DNA of 40,459 nucleotides. It comes from a virus. Of this stretch, positions 13,377-19,702 are shown piece by piece. The notes beneath the pieces are model-generated. The model was not told where the DNA came from, did no database searches, and worked only from the letters and a program-made list of their open reading frames with translations. The stretch covers positions 1-40,459 of IMG/VR virus record IMGVR_UViG_3300031576_000145; one strand, 5' to 3'. Within the stretch, counting starts at the first letter, position 1, and the number at the start of each line of letters is the position of its first letter. The position numbers and the translations under genes are program-made.

Positions 13377-14480
13377 ATGCAAGACGAGAAGGTAGCAGGT
13401 TCATCTGGTTTTGTCAACACCGATCCCGATCCAGAGGCCGAGATCTTCCGACCGGAAATCATCCAGGAGGAGCGAGCCATCCTGAAGCGACGGATCGCGG
13501 CGCCGCCGACGCTCTTTCAGCTGGCACTGCGCGGCGCCAACGACCCGGAAGAGATTGCCAGGCGGCTCGAAACTTTCCTCGAATCATTCGACAAGGTCTG
13601 GCTGCGGCGCATCCAGCCCGAGTGGATGGTCGAGTTCGAGGGCATGGAAGGCGAGAGGGTCTACCGGCCGACGTTCGCGGCGGCGCTCCAGGCAGCGAAG
13701 GTCTATGGGATCTCGGTGGAGTCGTTCCGGCCAATGCACGATCATGGCGTCCACCGGGGAAACCCGAACCCGCTCCGGACGGTGCTCGATTCCGGAGCCG
13801 TGATGTACGAGCTCTGGGCGACCGGTTTCGTGGGAATCACGGGGGAGGAGATCCCGCCCGTCCGCGCGGCGCGGCATTCGAACGAGAAGTTCATCGGCCG
13901 GGCGACGAAGAAGCGCGACCGGATCGTCGATGGAGAAACCGTCGAGGGCGAGCGCGTCGATCCGGACGCCGCGGAGATGGACCTGGTCTCGAGCGTCATC
14001 ACGCTCGCGATGAAGAAGGTCTACCTGATCGGGGCAGGCAAGATCCTCATCACCCGCAGCCAACTCGAATCGATGCTCGCCCCGGAGCAGAGGGAGAGCT
14101 GGTTCCGGCGGGTCCGGAAGGGAGCCGGCCACGGGAAGGCCCAGGACCGGGAGGAGGGTCGTTCGACCGATGCGGACCAGCCGGCGACGGAACCGATGGC
14201 CAAGCGCACCTGGGCCCTGTTCATCGAATGGGGCACGGCGCACAAGGTCGGGGAAGCCCGGACGAAGGCGTACCTGCGGGAGTGCCTCAAGGAGCTGGGC
14301 GTCGAAAACCTGACCGAGAAGGAAGTCGACATCGATGGCAAGAAGAAGAAGCTCCCAGGCCTGAGCCGAGCTCAGATGCGCACGCTCTGGGCTCGCGTCG
14401 AGTCCGAGACGAAGGCCGCGAAGGAAGGGCATCCCGTCGCCGGCGTCGCGGAAGGGAAGGTCGCCAGTGTCGCATCCTGA
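13377..14480 (+). CDS. First rightward-unit protein, unknown; possible DNA-annealing protein (367 aa)
   Basis: Soluble protein with an acidic N-terminus, a helical middle (WLRRIQPEWMVEF, then YRPTFAAALQAAKVYGISVE) and a basic C-terminus with RTWALFIEWGTAHKVGEAR and LTEKEVDIDGKKKK. No family is certain. Its position just before a Cas4/RecB-like nuclease is where phages often encode a single-strand annealing protein, so that is one possibility, not a call. Start ATG 13377 with AAGGAGG 7 nt upstream. It is the first gene after the operator and so probably among the earliest expressed. Confidence 0.75.
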   Translation: MQDEKVAGSSGFVNTDPDPEAEIFRPEIIQEERAILKRRIAAPPTLFQLALRGANDPEEIARRLETFLESFDKVWLRRIQPEWMVEFEGMEGERVYRPTFAAALQAAKVYGISVESFRPMHDHGVHRGNPNPLRTVLDSGAVMYELWATGFVGITGEEIPPVRAARHSNEKFIGRATKKRDRIVDGETVEGERVDPDAAEMDLVSSVITLAMKKVYLIGAGKILITRSQLESMLAPEQRESWFRRVRKGAGHGKAQDREEGRSTDADQPATEPMAKRTWALFIEWGTAHKVGEARTKAYLRECLKELGVENLTEKEVDIDGKKKKLPGLSRAQMRTLWARVESETKAAKEGHPVAGVAEGKVASVAS

Positions 14481-14703
14481 ACGGGAGCCGGAGGCAGTCC
14501 GTATCCTCCGCGAGCTCTCCGAATGGATGTACGAGCACAGGACTCCCGATCCAGAGGATCGGAGACCCGATCACGGCGTCACGGTCTCCTGCGGGGGGGA
14601 ATTCCTCCTCTGTCAGACCTGCGACGAGACCTGGCCGAAGGAAGGATTGGAGAAGGTTCTCCGAAGACTCCGGAAGGGAGGGGTCGCGAATGCCTCAACT
14701 TGA
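14467..14703 (+). CDS. Small protein with CxxC motif (78 aa)
   Basis: The N-terminal helix (AVRILRELSEWMYEHR) is followed by a Cys...CQTC segment (CGGEFLLCQTCDETWP), a likely small metal site, and a basic helix. Start GTG 14467 gives a 14-nt overlap with the preceding gene and has AAGG-type sequence upstream. It overlaps the next gene start by 14 nt. Function unknown. Confidence 0.65.
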   Translation: MSHPEREPEAVRILRELSEWMYEHRTPDPEDRRPDHGVTVSCGGEFLLCQTCDETWPKEGLEKVLRRLRKGGVANAST

Positions 14704-14896
14704 GCCCGACATCGAGGTCACCTCTCAGCACCCGCGGACGGAGCGGATCGTATTTCGGAAGCATCTGCTGCTCAGCATCTGGCCCGATGGGTCCCAGGAA
14801 GCGTGCTACCACCGGGCACTCCCTGCCGGGACCGTCATCTGGATCTGGCCCCCGAGGCCGAAGGAGAGTCCCGATGCGGGAACCCAGGAACACTGA
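14690..14896 (+). CDS. Small hypothetical protein (68 aa)
   Basis: Beta-rich short protein with one Cys and a Trp/Pro-rich C-terminal half (GTVIWIWPPRP). Start ATG 14690 with AAGGGAGGGG upstream, overlapping the preceding gene by 14 nt and the following nuclease gene by 23 nt. The overlaps suggest a translationally coupled string of genes. No family recognised. Confidence 0.6.
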   Translation: MPQLEPDIEVTSQHPRTERIVFRKHLLLSIWPDGSQEACYHRALPAGTVIWIWPPRPKESPDAGTQEH

Positions 14897-15893
14897 CCTC
14901 GCCGGCCTCCACCGATCGATCTGGCGGGACATCCAGCACGACATCGACTCCGATGTCTACATCCCCAGGAATCCCATCGCCTCCGGCCTCCACATCCCCT
15001 GTCCTCGGAAGCTCTACCACGACGTCGTGGACGCCGCAATCCGGCCGAAGTTCGAGGTCCAGGAGAAGTTCCGGGCGAACCGCGGCAAGAGCCGGGAACG
15101 ATGGTGGACGTCGTATCTGACGGAGCTCGGGGGCCGGGCGCGGCCTCGGTTCGAGTTCGTGGCCGCGCAGGAGCGGGTCACGATCCCGGATCGGCGGGGA
15201 AGGATCATCCTCTCGGGGAAGATCGATGGACGGATCGTGTTCGGCCAGCGCCGGAGGCGCGAGATCCCGGTCGAGTTCAAGGCCCCACACGACGGGACCT
15301 GGGAGAGCATCGAGACGCTCGCCGATCTCTCCCGCATGCCGTGGAGGCAGGGCGACGTGTGGCAGATGTGCGCGTACCTCTACGGGCTCTCCCGCGAGGG
15401 GAAGGACTATCCCCTGGGAGCGCTCATCTACGACGGCCCGGGGTTCCCCAAGATCCTCGAGGTAGAGCTCGAGCGGCACCTGGAGGGAATGGAGCGCTGG
15501 CTCGCGATGTCGGAGGCCGCGATGGACGCGATCGAGAAGCGAGAGCCGCCGCAAGGAGTCGATTCCGCGCCCGCCTGCACGATGTGCTGGGCCCGGGACC
15601 GCGTGTGCTTTCCGAAGCTCCAGCACCCGCCGCATGAGGTGATCACCGGGGAGGAGGAGGAACGCAACGTCGCGCGGCTCGTGGAACTCCGCGAAGTCGG
15701 CGAGGAATACCAGCGTCTCCAGGAGTGGGCGAAGGAGAGATTCCGGGGGGTCCGGGAGGCTCTCTGCGGGCCGCATCTGATCCGGGGAAGCTACTCCCCG
15801 CTCACGAGATACATGGTTCCGGACCGGATCCGGGATCGATTTCGAGTCGTGGACCAGGAGGGACAGTTCAGGTTGCAGATCGAGAAACTCTAA
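14874..15893 (+). CDS. Cas4/RecB-like PD-(D/E)XK nuclease with Fe-S cysteines (339 aa)
   Basis: Nuclease core: Asp118 in GKIDGR, Glu134-X-Lys136 in VEFKAP, and Gln164/Tyr168 in VWQMCAYLY, the order of RecB-family exonucleases. One N-terminal cysteine (Cys43 in IPCPRKLY) plus Cys235, Cys238 and Cys245 in CTMCWARDRVC reproduce the four-Cys iron-sulfur site of Cas4 and AddB. It probably degrades DNA ends and may serve phage recombination. Start ATG 14874 with AAGGAG 8 nt upstream; the same frame is open further upstream but without a ribosome site. No cas1, cas2 or CRISPR array is present, so it is not part of CRISPR adaptation here. Confidence 0.87.
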   Translation: MREPRNTDLAGLHRSIWRDIQHDIDSDVYIPRNPIASGLHIPCPRKLYHDVVDAAIRPKFEVQEKFRANRGKSRERWWTSYLTELGGRARPRFEFVAAQERVTIPDRRGRIILSGKIDGRIVFGQRRRREIPVEFKAPHDGTWESIETLADLSRMPWRQGDVWQMCAYLYGLSREGKDYPLGALIYDGPGFPKILEVELERHLEGMERWLAMSEAAMDAIEKREPPQGVDSAPACTMCWARDRVCFPKLQHPPHEVITGEEEERNVARLVELREVGEEYQRLQEWAKERFRGVREALCGPHLIRGSYSPLTRYMVPDRIRDRFRVVDQEGQFRLQIEKL

Positions 15894-15924
15894 ACAGGGA
15901 CCCACACGGGGCAGGAGGCATGCC

Positions 15925-16596
15925 ATGCAACGGAAGGGTCAGACTTTGCTTCGCGCGTTGATCAAGCCCAAGAATCTCATCCGGGTGGCGATTCCCATCC
16001 GGGGCACGGCGCCGTTCGTGCAGCATCGGTTCGGCGCGAAGGCGCAGGAGTTGATGCGGAAGAAGCAGGAGGAGGGAGAGGCGGCGAAGTCGAAAAGGGA
16101 TCGAGCTCCGAAGGATTTCGAGGCCCTGTACCAGGACGCCATGTATCGGACGAAGGACGGGTGGCGCGGGATGCCTTGTTCGGCATTCCGGAACGCCATG
16201 ATCTCCGCGTGCCGGATCTGCAGCGTCGTGATGACCAGGGCGAAACTCGCGATCTTCGTCGATGCCGACGGATACGATGAAGTGGAAGGAACACCACTCG
16301 TCCGGATCACGAAGGGCGAACCGCATATGCACATCGCGCCGGTGAGGAACGACGACGGGAGCGCCGATCTGCGTGCCCGCGGCATGTGGGATCCGGGCTG
16401 GGAGGCCGTCCCAAGGATCGTCTTTGATGGGGACATGTTCAGGTTCGATGACATTGCAAACCTTCTGGATCGGGTCGGCCATCAGGTAGGTATCGCAGAG
16501 GGCCGGCACGACTCTCCGAACAGCGCGGGGATGGGCTGGGGAACCTTCGAGATTCTCATGGACGAGGCGGCAGGGAAGAAGGCCGTGAATGAGTAA
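15925..16596 (+). CDS. Conserved phage protein (223 aa)
   Basis: Contains IRVAIPIRGTAPFVQHRFGAKA, then GMPCSAFRNAMISACR, then VGIAEGRHDSPNSAGMGWGTFEI. This pattern of blocks is familiar from phages of proteobacteria but has no assigned function. The Gly-rich C-terminal segment is notable and could contact nucleic acid, which is speculation. Start ATG 15925 with AGGAGG 6 nt upstream. It overlaps the next gene by 8 nt, so the pair is likely co-translated. Confidence 0.78.
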   Translation: MQRKGQTLLRALIKPKNLIRVAIPIRGTAPFVQHRFGAKAQELMRKKQEEGEAAKSKRDRAPKDFEALYQDAMYRTKDGWRGMPCSAFRNAMISACRICSVVMTRAKLAIFVDADGYDEVEGTPLVRITKGEPHMHIAPVRNDDGSADLRARGMWDPGWEAVPRIVFDGDMFRFDDIANLLDRVGHQVGIAEGRHDSPNSAGMGWGTFEILMDEAAGKKAVNE

Positions 16597-17137
16597 GGCT
16601 GCAATTTCCACCCGCCTTCGGATCGAGATTGAGACCAACCCCGGGACTCCGGCTCCGCTTCGGAGGATGCGGCCCGCGCAGGTTTACTCGGAACTCGAAA
16701 GGATCCGATCCGAGTCCGGCGGCGGCGTCCTGGAGGAGCGGGCGGTCTGGCTTGCCTCGCGGAAGAAAACGGATCTTCTCTATTCCTGCTTCACTTGGGA
16801 TGATCGGCAAGCCGCGGCGCAATGGCGAGATCAGGAAGCGCGGTGCATCGTGGAGGCCGTGGTGTTCGTGGATGCGAACGAAGGAACTTCCGTCCGGGCA
16901 TGGTCGCACGTCACGATCAAGGATCGAAGCGGCTACATCCTGACGACGGAGGCCGTGGCCGAGCCGGAGCTGAAGTCGCAGGTCATGCAGGAGATCCTCC
17001 GGTATCTCGCGGGCGCGAAGTCGAGGCTGCAGAGATTCCAGGGATTCGCGCGCGAGGTCTCGGCGGTGGATCGGGTGATCCGGATCGTCGCCAGGCGCGC
17101 GAAAAAACAGACGGACCCAGAAGGTCCCGCGACTTGA
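16589..17137 (+). CDS. Conserved phage protein (182 aa)
   Basis: Central block LLYSCFTWDDRQAAAQWRDQEARCIV resembles a family common in phage early regions (aromatic-Trp-Asp-Asp...Ala-Ala...Arg pattern). The C-terminal part is helical and basic. No catalytic motif is visible. Start ATG 16589 lies 8 nt inside the previous gene. Downstream comes the GGCNN pentamer array instead of another gene, so this is the last gene of the first rightward block. Confidence 0.75.
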   Translation: MSKAAISTRLRIEIETNPGTPAPLRRMRPAQVYSELERIRSESGGGVLEERAVWLASRKKTDLLYSCFTWDDRQAAAQWRDQEARCIVEAVVFVDANEGTSVRAWSHVTIKDRSGYILTTEAVAEPELKSQVMQEILRYLAGAKSRLQRFQGFAREVSAVDRVIRIVARRAKKQTDPEGPAT

Positions 17138-17378
17138 CGGGTTCGTCAGGGCATGGCGTGGCGTGTCTGGGCAGGCCCGGCGCGGAGAGGAGAGGATGGC
17201 GCGACGCGGCCAGGCCTGGCATGGCAGGCGCGGCTGGGCCGGACGTGGCCAAGTGAGGCATGGCACGGTAGGCGGGGCGGGGCTTGGCAGGCGAGGCAAG
17301 GCCCGGCGATGCGCGGCGAGGCTGGGCATGGCGTGGCAGGCGGGGTGGGCATCGAGCCCTGGCCTGCGAGGAGGATAG
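17138..17378. repeat. Degenerate GGCNN pentamer array
   Basis: From about 17150 to 17345 the DNA advances in 5-base steps, most starting with GGC, with a few one-base phase slips. The clearest stretch is 17290-17339: GGCGA, GGCAA, GGCCC, GGCGA, TGCGC, GGCGA, GGCTG, GGCAT, GGCGT, GGCAG. Other runs are at 17150-17164 and 17213-17227. Frames through it read as Trp/Arg/Gly/Ala repeats without a good ribosome site, so it is treated as non-coding. It sits between two rightward genes; its role is unknown. Confidence 0.8.
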
Positions 17379-17759
17379 ATGCCGAAATCGGGACAGGGGG
17401 AGCTCTTCTGCATGGAGGCGGAAGGAGTGGAGAGCTTCCCCGTCCCGACCTCCCCGCTCGCGCGCCGGGATCATCCGGCGACCTCGCACGAATCCGCGGC
17501 GGCGCTCCGAGGCTCCTGGGAGCTCGGTCGCCTCCAGGCGGAGGCCCTCCAGATGGTCCGGGAGCATCCCGGATCGACCACCCACGAGCTCGCCGCATTC
17601 TGCGGGCTCCACGACGAACGGATCCTCGGTCGGCGTCTCTCGGAACTCGGCGCCCCCGGCGTGGGCCTGGTAGTCGTGAACGGATCCAGGATCGATCCCA
17701 TGACGGGGCGCCGCTGCCAGACCTGGGCCCCGGCCCGTGGGGGACCCTCCGGCCCGTAG
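17379..17759 (+). CDS. Winged-helix DNA-binding protein (126 aa)
   Basis: After a short linker with DHPATSHESAAAL, a helix-turn-helix follows (AEALQMVREHPGSTTHELAAFCG, LHDERILGRRLSELGAPG). A wing with VVVNGSRIDPMTGRRCQTWA comes next. This ends like the winged-helix proteins widely found in phages (RxxTGRxCxxW). It probably binds DNA and may be a regulator of the unit. Start ATG 17379 with GAGGAGG 4 nt upstream, directly behind the pentamer array. Confidence 0.78.
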   Translation: MPKSGQGELFCMEAEGVESFPVPTSPLARRDHPATSHESAAALRGSWELGRLQAEALQMVREHPGSTTHELAAFCGLHDERILGRRLSELGAPGVGLVVVNGSRIDPMTGRRCQTWAPARGGPSGP

Positions 17760-17849
17760 ACCCCCCTGGGTGTCCCCCCGCGCCTGGTTCGACATGGGGC
17801 CGGTGGCAGGATACCTCGTAAACCATAGCAAACTTTAGAGATAGAGTCC

Positions 17850-17878
17850 TTGACTTCCGTGGTACATGGGGGTACATT
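17850..17878 (+). promoter_or_regulatory. Secondary rightward promoter
   Basis: TTGACT (17850-17855), an exact 17-bp spacer and TACATT (17873-17878). GGTACAT occurs twice, 10 bp apart (17861 and 17871), inside the promoter and could be an operator. It lies in the 142-bp gap before the gene at 17902. Confidence 0.65.
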
Positions 17879-17901
17879 GTCCCACAGAAGGAGGACGGAA
17901 C

Positions 17902-18198
17902 ATGGAAACCAGGATGCAGTATTTCGGATACGCGCTCAAGGCCGGAAGGTTGGAGCTGCTTCTCGTGACCAGGACCGGCGGGCGGCAGACCGGACAGGAG
18001 TGGACCGGAGAGCGGTTCCCGAAGGTCGACGACGCATACGAGGGGACCGGCCGGAGGAACCTGGCCATCGAGCGCTTCCGTCGGGATCGGTTCGATGGGA
18101 TGCGCCATCGGTCCGGGTGGTGCGTCCCTGGTATCGACCTCCACGATCGGTGCGTGGACGCGTCCTGCGACTGCGTCTGTCACGACGGAAGTAGGTGA
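17902..18198 (+). CDS. Hypothetical Cys-rich-tail protein (98 aa)
   Basis: N-terminal beta-rich segment (MQYFGYALKAGRLELLLVTRTG), then an Arg-rich middle and a C-terminal tail with five cysteines and a Cys-Val-Cys-His end, perhaps a metal site. Start ATG 17902 with AAGGAGG 7 nt upstream. Its leader is identical over 19 bases to that of the gene at 18673. It is the first gene after the secondary promoter. Confidence 0.65.
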   Translation: METRMQYFGYALKAGRLELLLVTRTGGRQTGQEWTGERFPKVDDAYEGTGRRNLAIERFRRDRFDGMRHRSGWCVPGIDLHDRCVDASCDCVCHDGSR

Positions 18199-18201
18199 GC
18201 C

Positions 18202-18252
18202 CGGGGGCGGCCCCCGCCCCCGTAAACCACATCCCCGGGTGGCAACACCCGG
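18202..18252 (+). other. Two leader hairpins before the 49-aa gene
   Basis: CGGGGGCGG/CCGCCCCCG (18202-18210, 18214-18222) with a 3-nt loop, and CCGGGTG/CACCCGG (18235-18241, 18246-18252) with a GCAA tetraloop. The second ends 7 nt before the AAGGAGG site. Neither has a T-tract. Confidence 0.6.
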
Positions 18253-18273
18253 TCTGTAGAAGGAGGTTGAACG

Positions 18274-18423
18274 ATGACCACCTACACGCTGCGGTACGAG
18301 ACCAGGTGCAACGATTGTGAGCGAGTCTGGAAGAGCGACGGCACGATTGAGGTCTGTTACTACTGTGACGGCAACAACTTGACGCACACTAAGCTGCCGA
18401 AGAACGGGAAGGAGAAACCATGA
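18274..18423 (+). CDS. Tiny zinc-ribbon protein (49 aa)
   Basis: Two CxxC pairs, CNDC (near residue 12) and CYYC (near residue 28), form a complete small zinc ribbon, followed by a basic tail (KLPKNGKEKP). Start ATG 18274 has a near-perfect AAGGAGGTTG site. Its stop overlaps the next start as ATGA. Likely a nucleic-acid- or protein-binding adaptor; the target is unknown. Confidence 0.75.
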   Translation: MTTYTLRYETRCNDCERVWKSDGTIEVCYYCDGNNLTHTKLPKNGKEKP

Positions 18424-18632
18424 CCCTTTCGACCTTGAACCTACCGCTCTCCGACAAACTGGAAACCAGCCCGGCGATTCTCCAGGCGATCCGCGAACTC
18501 GTCGGCGAGGACGAGGCGGCGATAATCCGGGAGTGGCAGGACCCCACGGACGACGCGGCGATAATCCGCCGCGCCCGCGAGATCGAACCGGACGAGCCGC
18601 TCTACTGGGGAGCCTCGGGACGGGTCGCGTAG
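18420..18632 (+). CDS. Small hypothetical protein (70 aa)
   Basis: Acidic helical protein with a repeated Ala-Ile-Ile-Arg element (EAAIIREWQDPTDDAAIIRRAREIEP), suggesting an internal duplication of a short helix. Start ATG 18420, AAGGAG 6 nt upstream, coupled by ATGA to the zinc-ribbon gene. No family recognised. Confidence 0.65.
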   Translation: MTLSTLNLPLSDKLETSPAILQAIRELVGEDEAAIIREWQDPTDDAAIIRRAREIEPDEPLYWGASGRVA

Positions 18633-18672
18633 GCAGCCGAAACTGGCCGGTAGGCCCGAAGGAGGACGGAAC

Positions 18673-18999
18673 ATGGCAAGCCGAAAGGATCGGATGGACT
18701 ACGAGGTGACCCGGACCCGGAACGACATGGCGGAGACCGTGAGGACCCTGCAGGCCCGGATCGACTCATTGCGGGACACGCTGCACCGCGAGAGCGTTCG
18801 CTGCTCCGAGCTGATCGCGTCGATGCAGCAGGGTGGTGACGAGTGGTGGGCAGGATTCCTGAAGGAACTGACCACCGGGGTTCCCTCGCTCGGGATCATC
18901 CAGGGCCAGGGAGCGGACGTCGATCGGCTCTGCATCCTGCTGAACGAGCGGTTCCACACCGCGCAGACGGTGAGTCGGATCACCCGTGAGGAGTCGTAA
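18673..18999 (+). CDS. Hypothetical coiled-coil protein (108 aa)
   Basis: The N-terminal half is a long amphipathic helix (DYEVTRTRNDMAETVRTLQARIDSL), followed by a Gly-containing turn and a second helical part. Start ATG 18673, AAGGAGG 7 nt upstream, with the same 19-base leader as the gene at 17902. Function unknown; it lies between the small acidic gene and the RAMA-type gene. Confidence 0.65.
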   Translation: MASRKDRMDYEVTRTRNDMAETVRTLQARIDSLRDTLHRESVRCSELIASMQQGGDEWWAGFLKELTTGVPSLGIIQGQGADVDRLCILLNERFHTAQTVSRITREES

Positions 19000-19029
19000 C
19001 CGAGCGGGCCACGCCCGCGGGAGGTGAAC

Positions 19030-19620
19030 GTGATCAATGAACAACCGGCCGATGTCGGCATGCCGACCGAGAAGAAACCGCAGGTCCCGGCAGGGTTCCA
19101 GACCCTGATGGCCCTCGCGGCCGACGCCCCGAAGATCGAGGAGAGGTTCCAGGCGGCCGTCGCCGCCGAGCAGATGGCCCGGGTGCTCGGACGGGACGAC
19201 CTCTGGAGGAAGGCAAACATCCGGGCCTGTCTGAATGCCCTCGGCGCTCCGGAATACGCCGAGCGGCGGAGGGAGGATCTCATGGCGCTCAAGAAACTCA
19301 AGGACCGGAAGGGGAAGGAGAAGGCGGCGAGGCCGCCGCGCACGAAGGCGGAGCGGCCTCCGCTGGCGGAGCGGAAGCCGCGGACTCCCGGAACCCCGGA
19401 CCCCCGGATCCCGGGTGTCGGCTCGACCCTGCACGCGAGCTACAGGGGGAAGGACTACACGGCGAAGGTCGTCGCGGACGGGATCGAGTACCACGGCAAG
19501 GTCTACGGGACGCTCTCGGCCGCCGGCCGGGTGATCACGGGCACGAAGACGCTGAACGGGTTCCTGTTCTTCGGCCTCAACCCGAAGAAGGCCCCCGCGA
19601 AGCCGGCGACCGCCAGCTGA
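19030..19620 (+). CDS. RAMA/DUF2924-like domain protein (196 aa)
   Basis: The N-terminal half is helical (FQTLMALAADAPKIEERF; LWRKANIRACLNALG), then a basic Pro-rich linker. The C-terminal 55 residues, with GSTLHASYRGKDYTAKV and VYGTLSAAGRVITG, match the RAMA/DUF2924 pattern. That domain is known from proteins linked to adenine methylases and restriction systems. It may read methylated DNA; a partner could be the ParB-methyltransferase at 6147. Start GTG 19030 with GGGAGG 5 nt upstream; GTG 19024 is an alternative. Confidence 0.72.
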   Translation: MINEQPADVGMPTEKKPQVPAGFQTLMALAADAPKIEERFQAAVAAEQMARVLGRDDLWRKANIRACLNALGAPEYAERRREDLMALKKLKDRKGKEKAARPPRTKAERPPLAERKPRTPGTPDPRIPGVGSTLHASYRGKDYTAKVVADGIEYHGKVYGTLSAAGRVITGTKTLNGFLFFGLNPKKAPAKPATAS

Positions 19621-19631
19621 CGGGAGGGACT

Positions 19632-19658
19632 GCCGGGGCCCCGCCAGAGGGCCCCGGC
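19632..19658 (+). other. 10-bp perfect hairpin before the AAA+ gene
   Basis: GCCGGGGCCC (19632-19641) pairs with GGGCCCCGGC (19649-19658), loop CGCCAGA. No T-tract. It lies 12 nt after the RAMA-type stop, in the leader of the AAA+ gene. Confidence 0.65.
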
Positions 19659-19702
19659 GCATCCCGGGGTGGCCCCCAGCGCCCCGGAAAGAGGGAGGGA
19701 CG

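Noticed and set aside
13040-14896. Long plus-strand frame overlapping the control region and the first rightward gene
   Set aside because: Starts inside the divergent promoter region and runs out of frame to the 367-aa gene with AGGAGG start. Only its last 68 codons (14690-14896) were kept as a small gene.
17153-17821. Trp/Arg/Gly-repeat proteins encoded by the pentamer array
   Set aside because: Repeats of period 5 keep frames open by chance; no good ribosome site, and frames run through the neighbouring gene out of phase.
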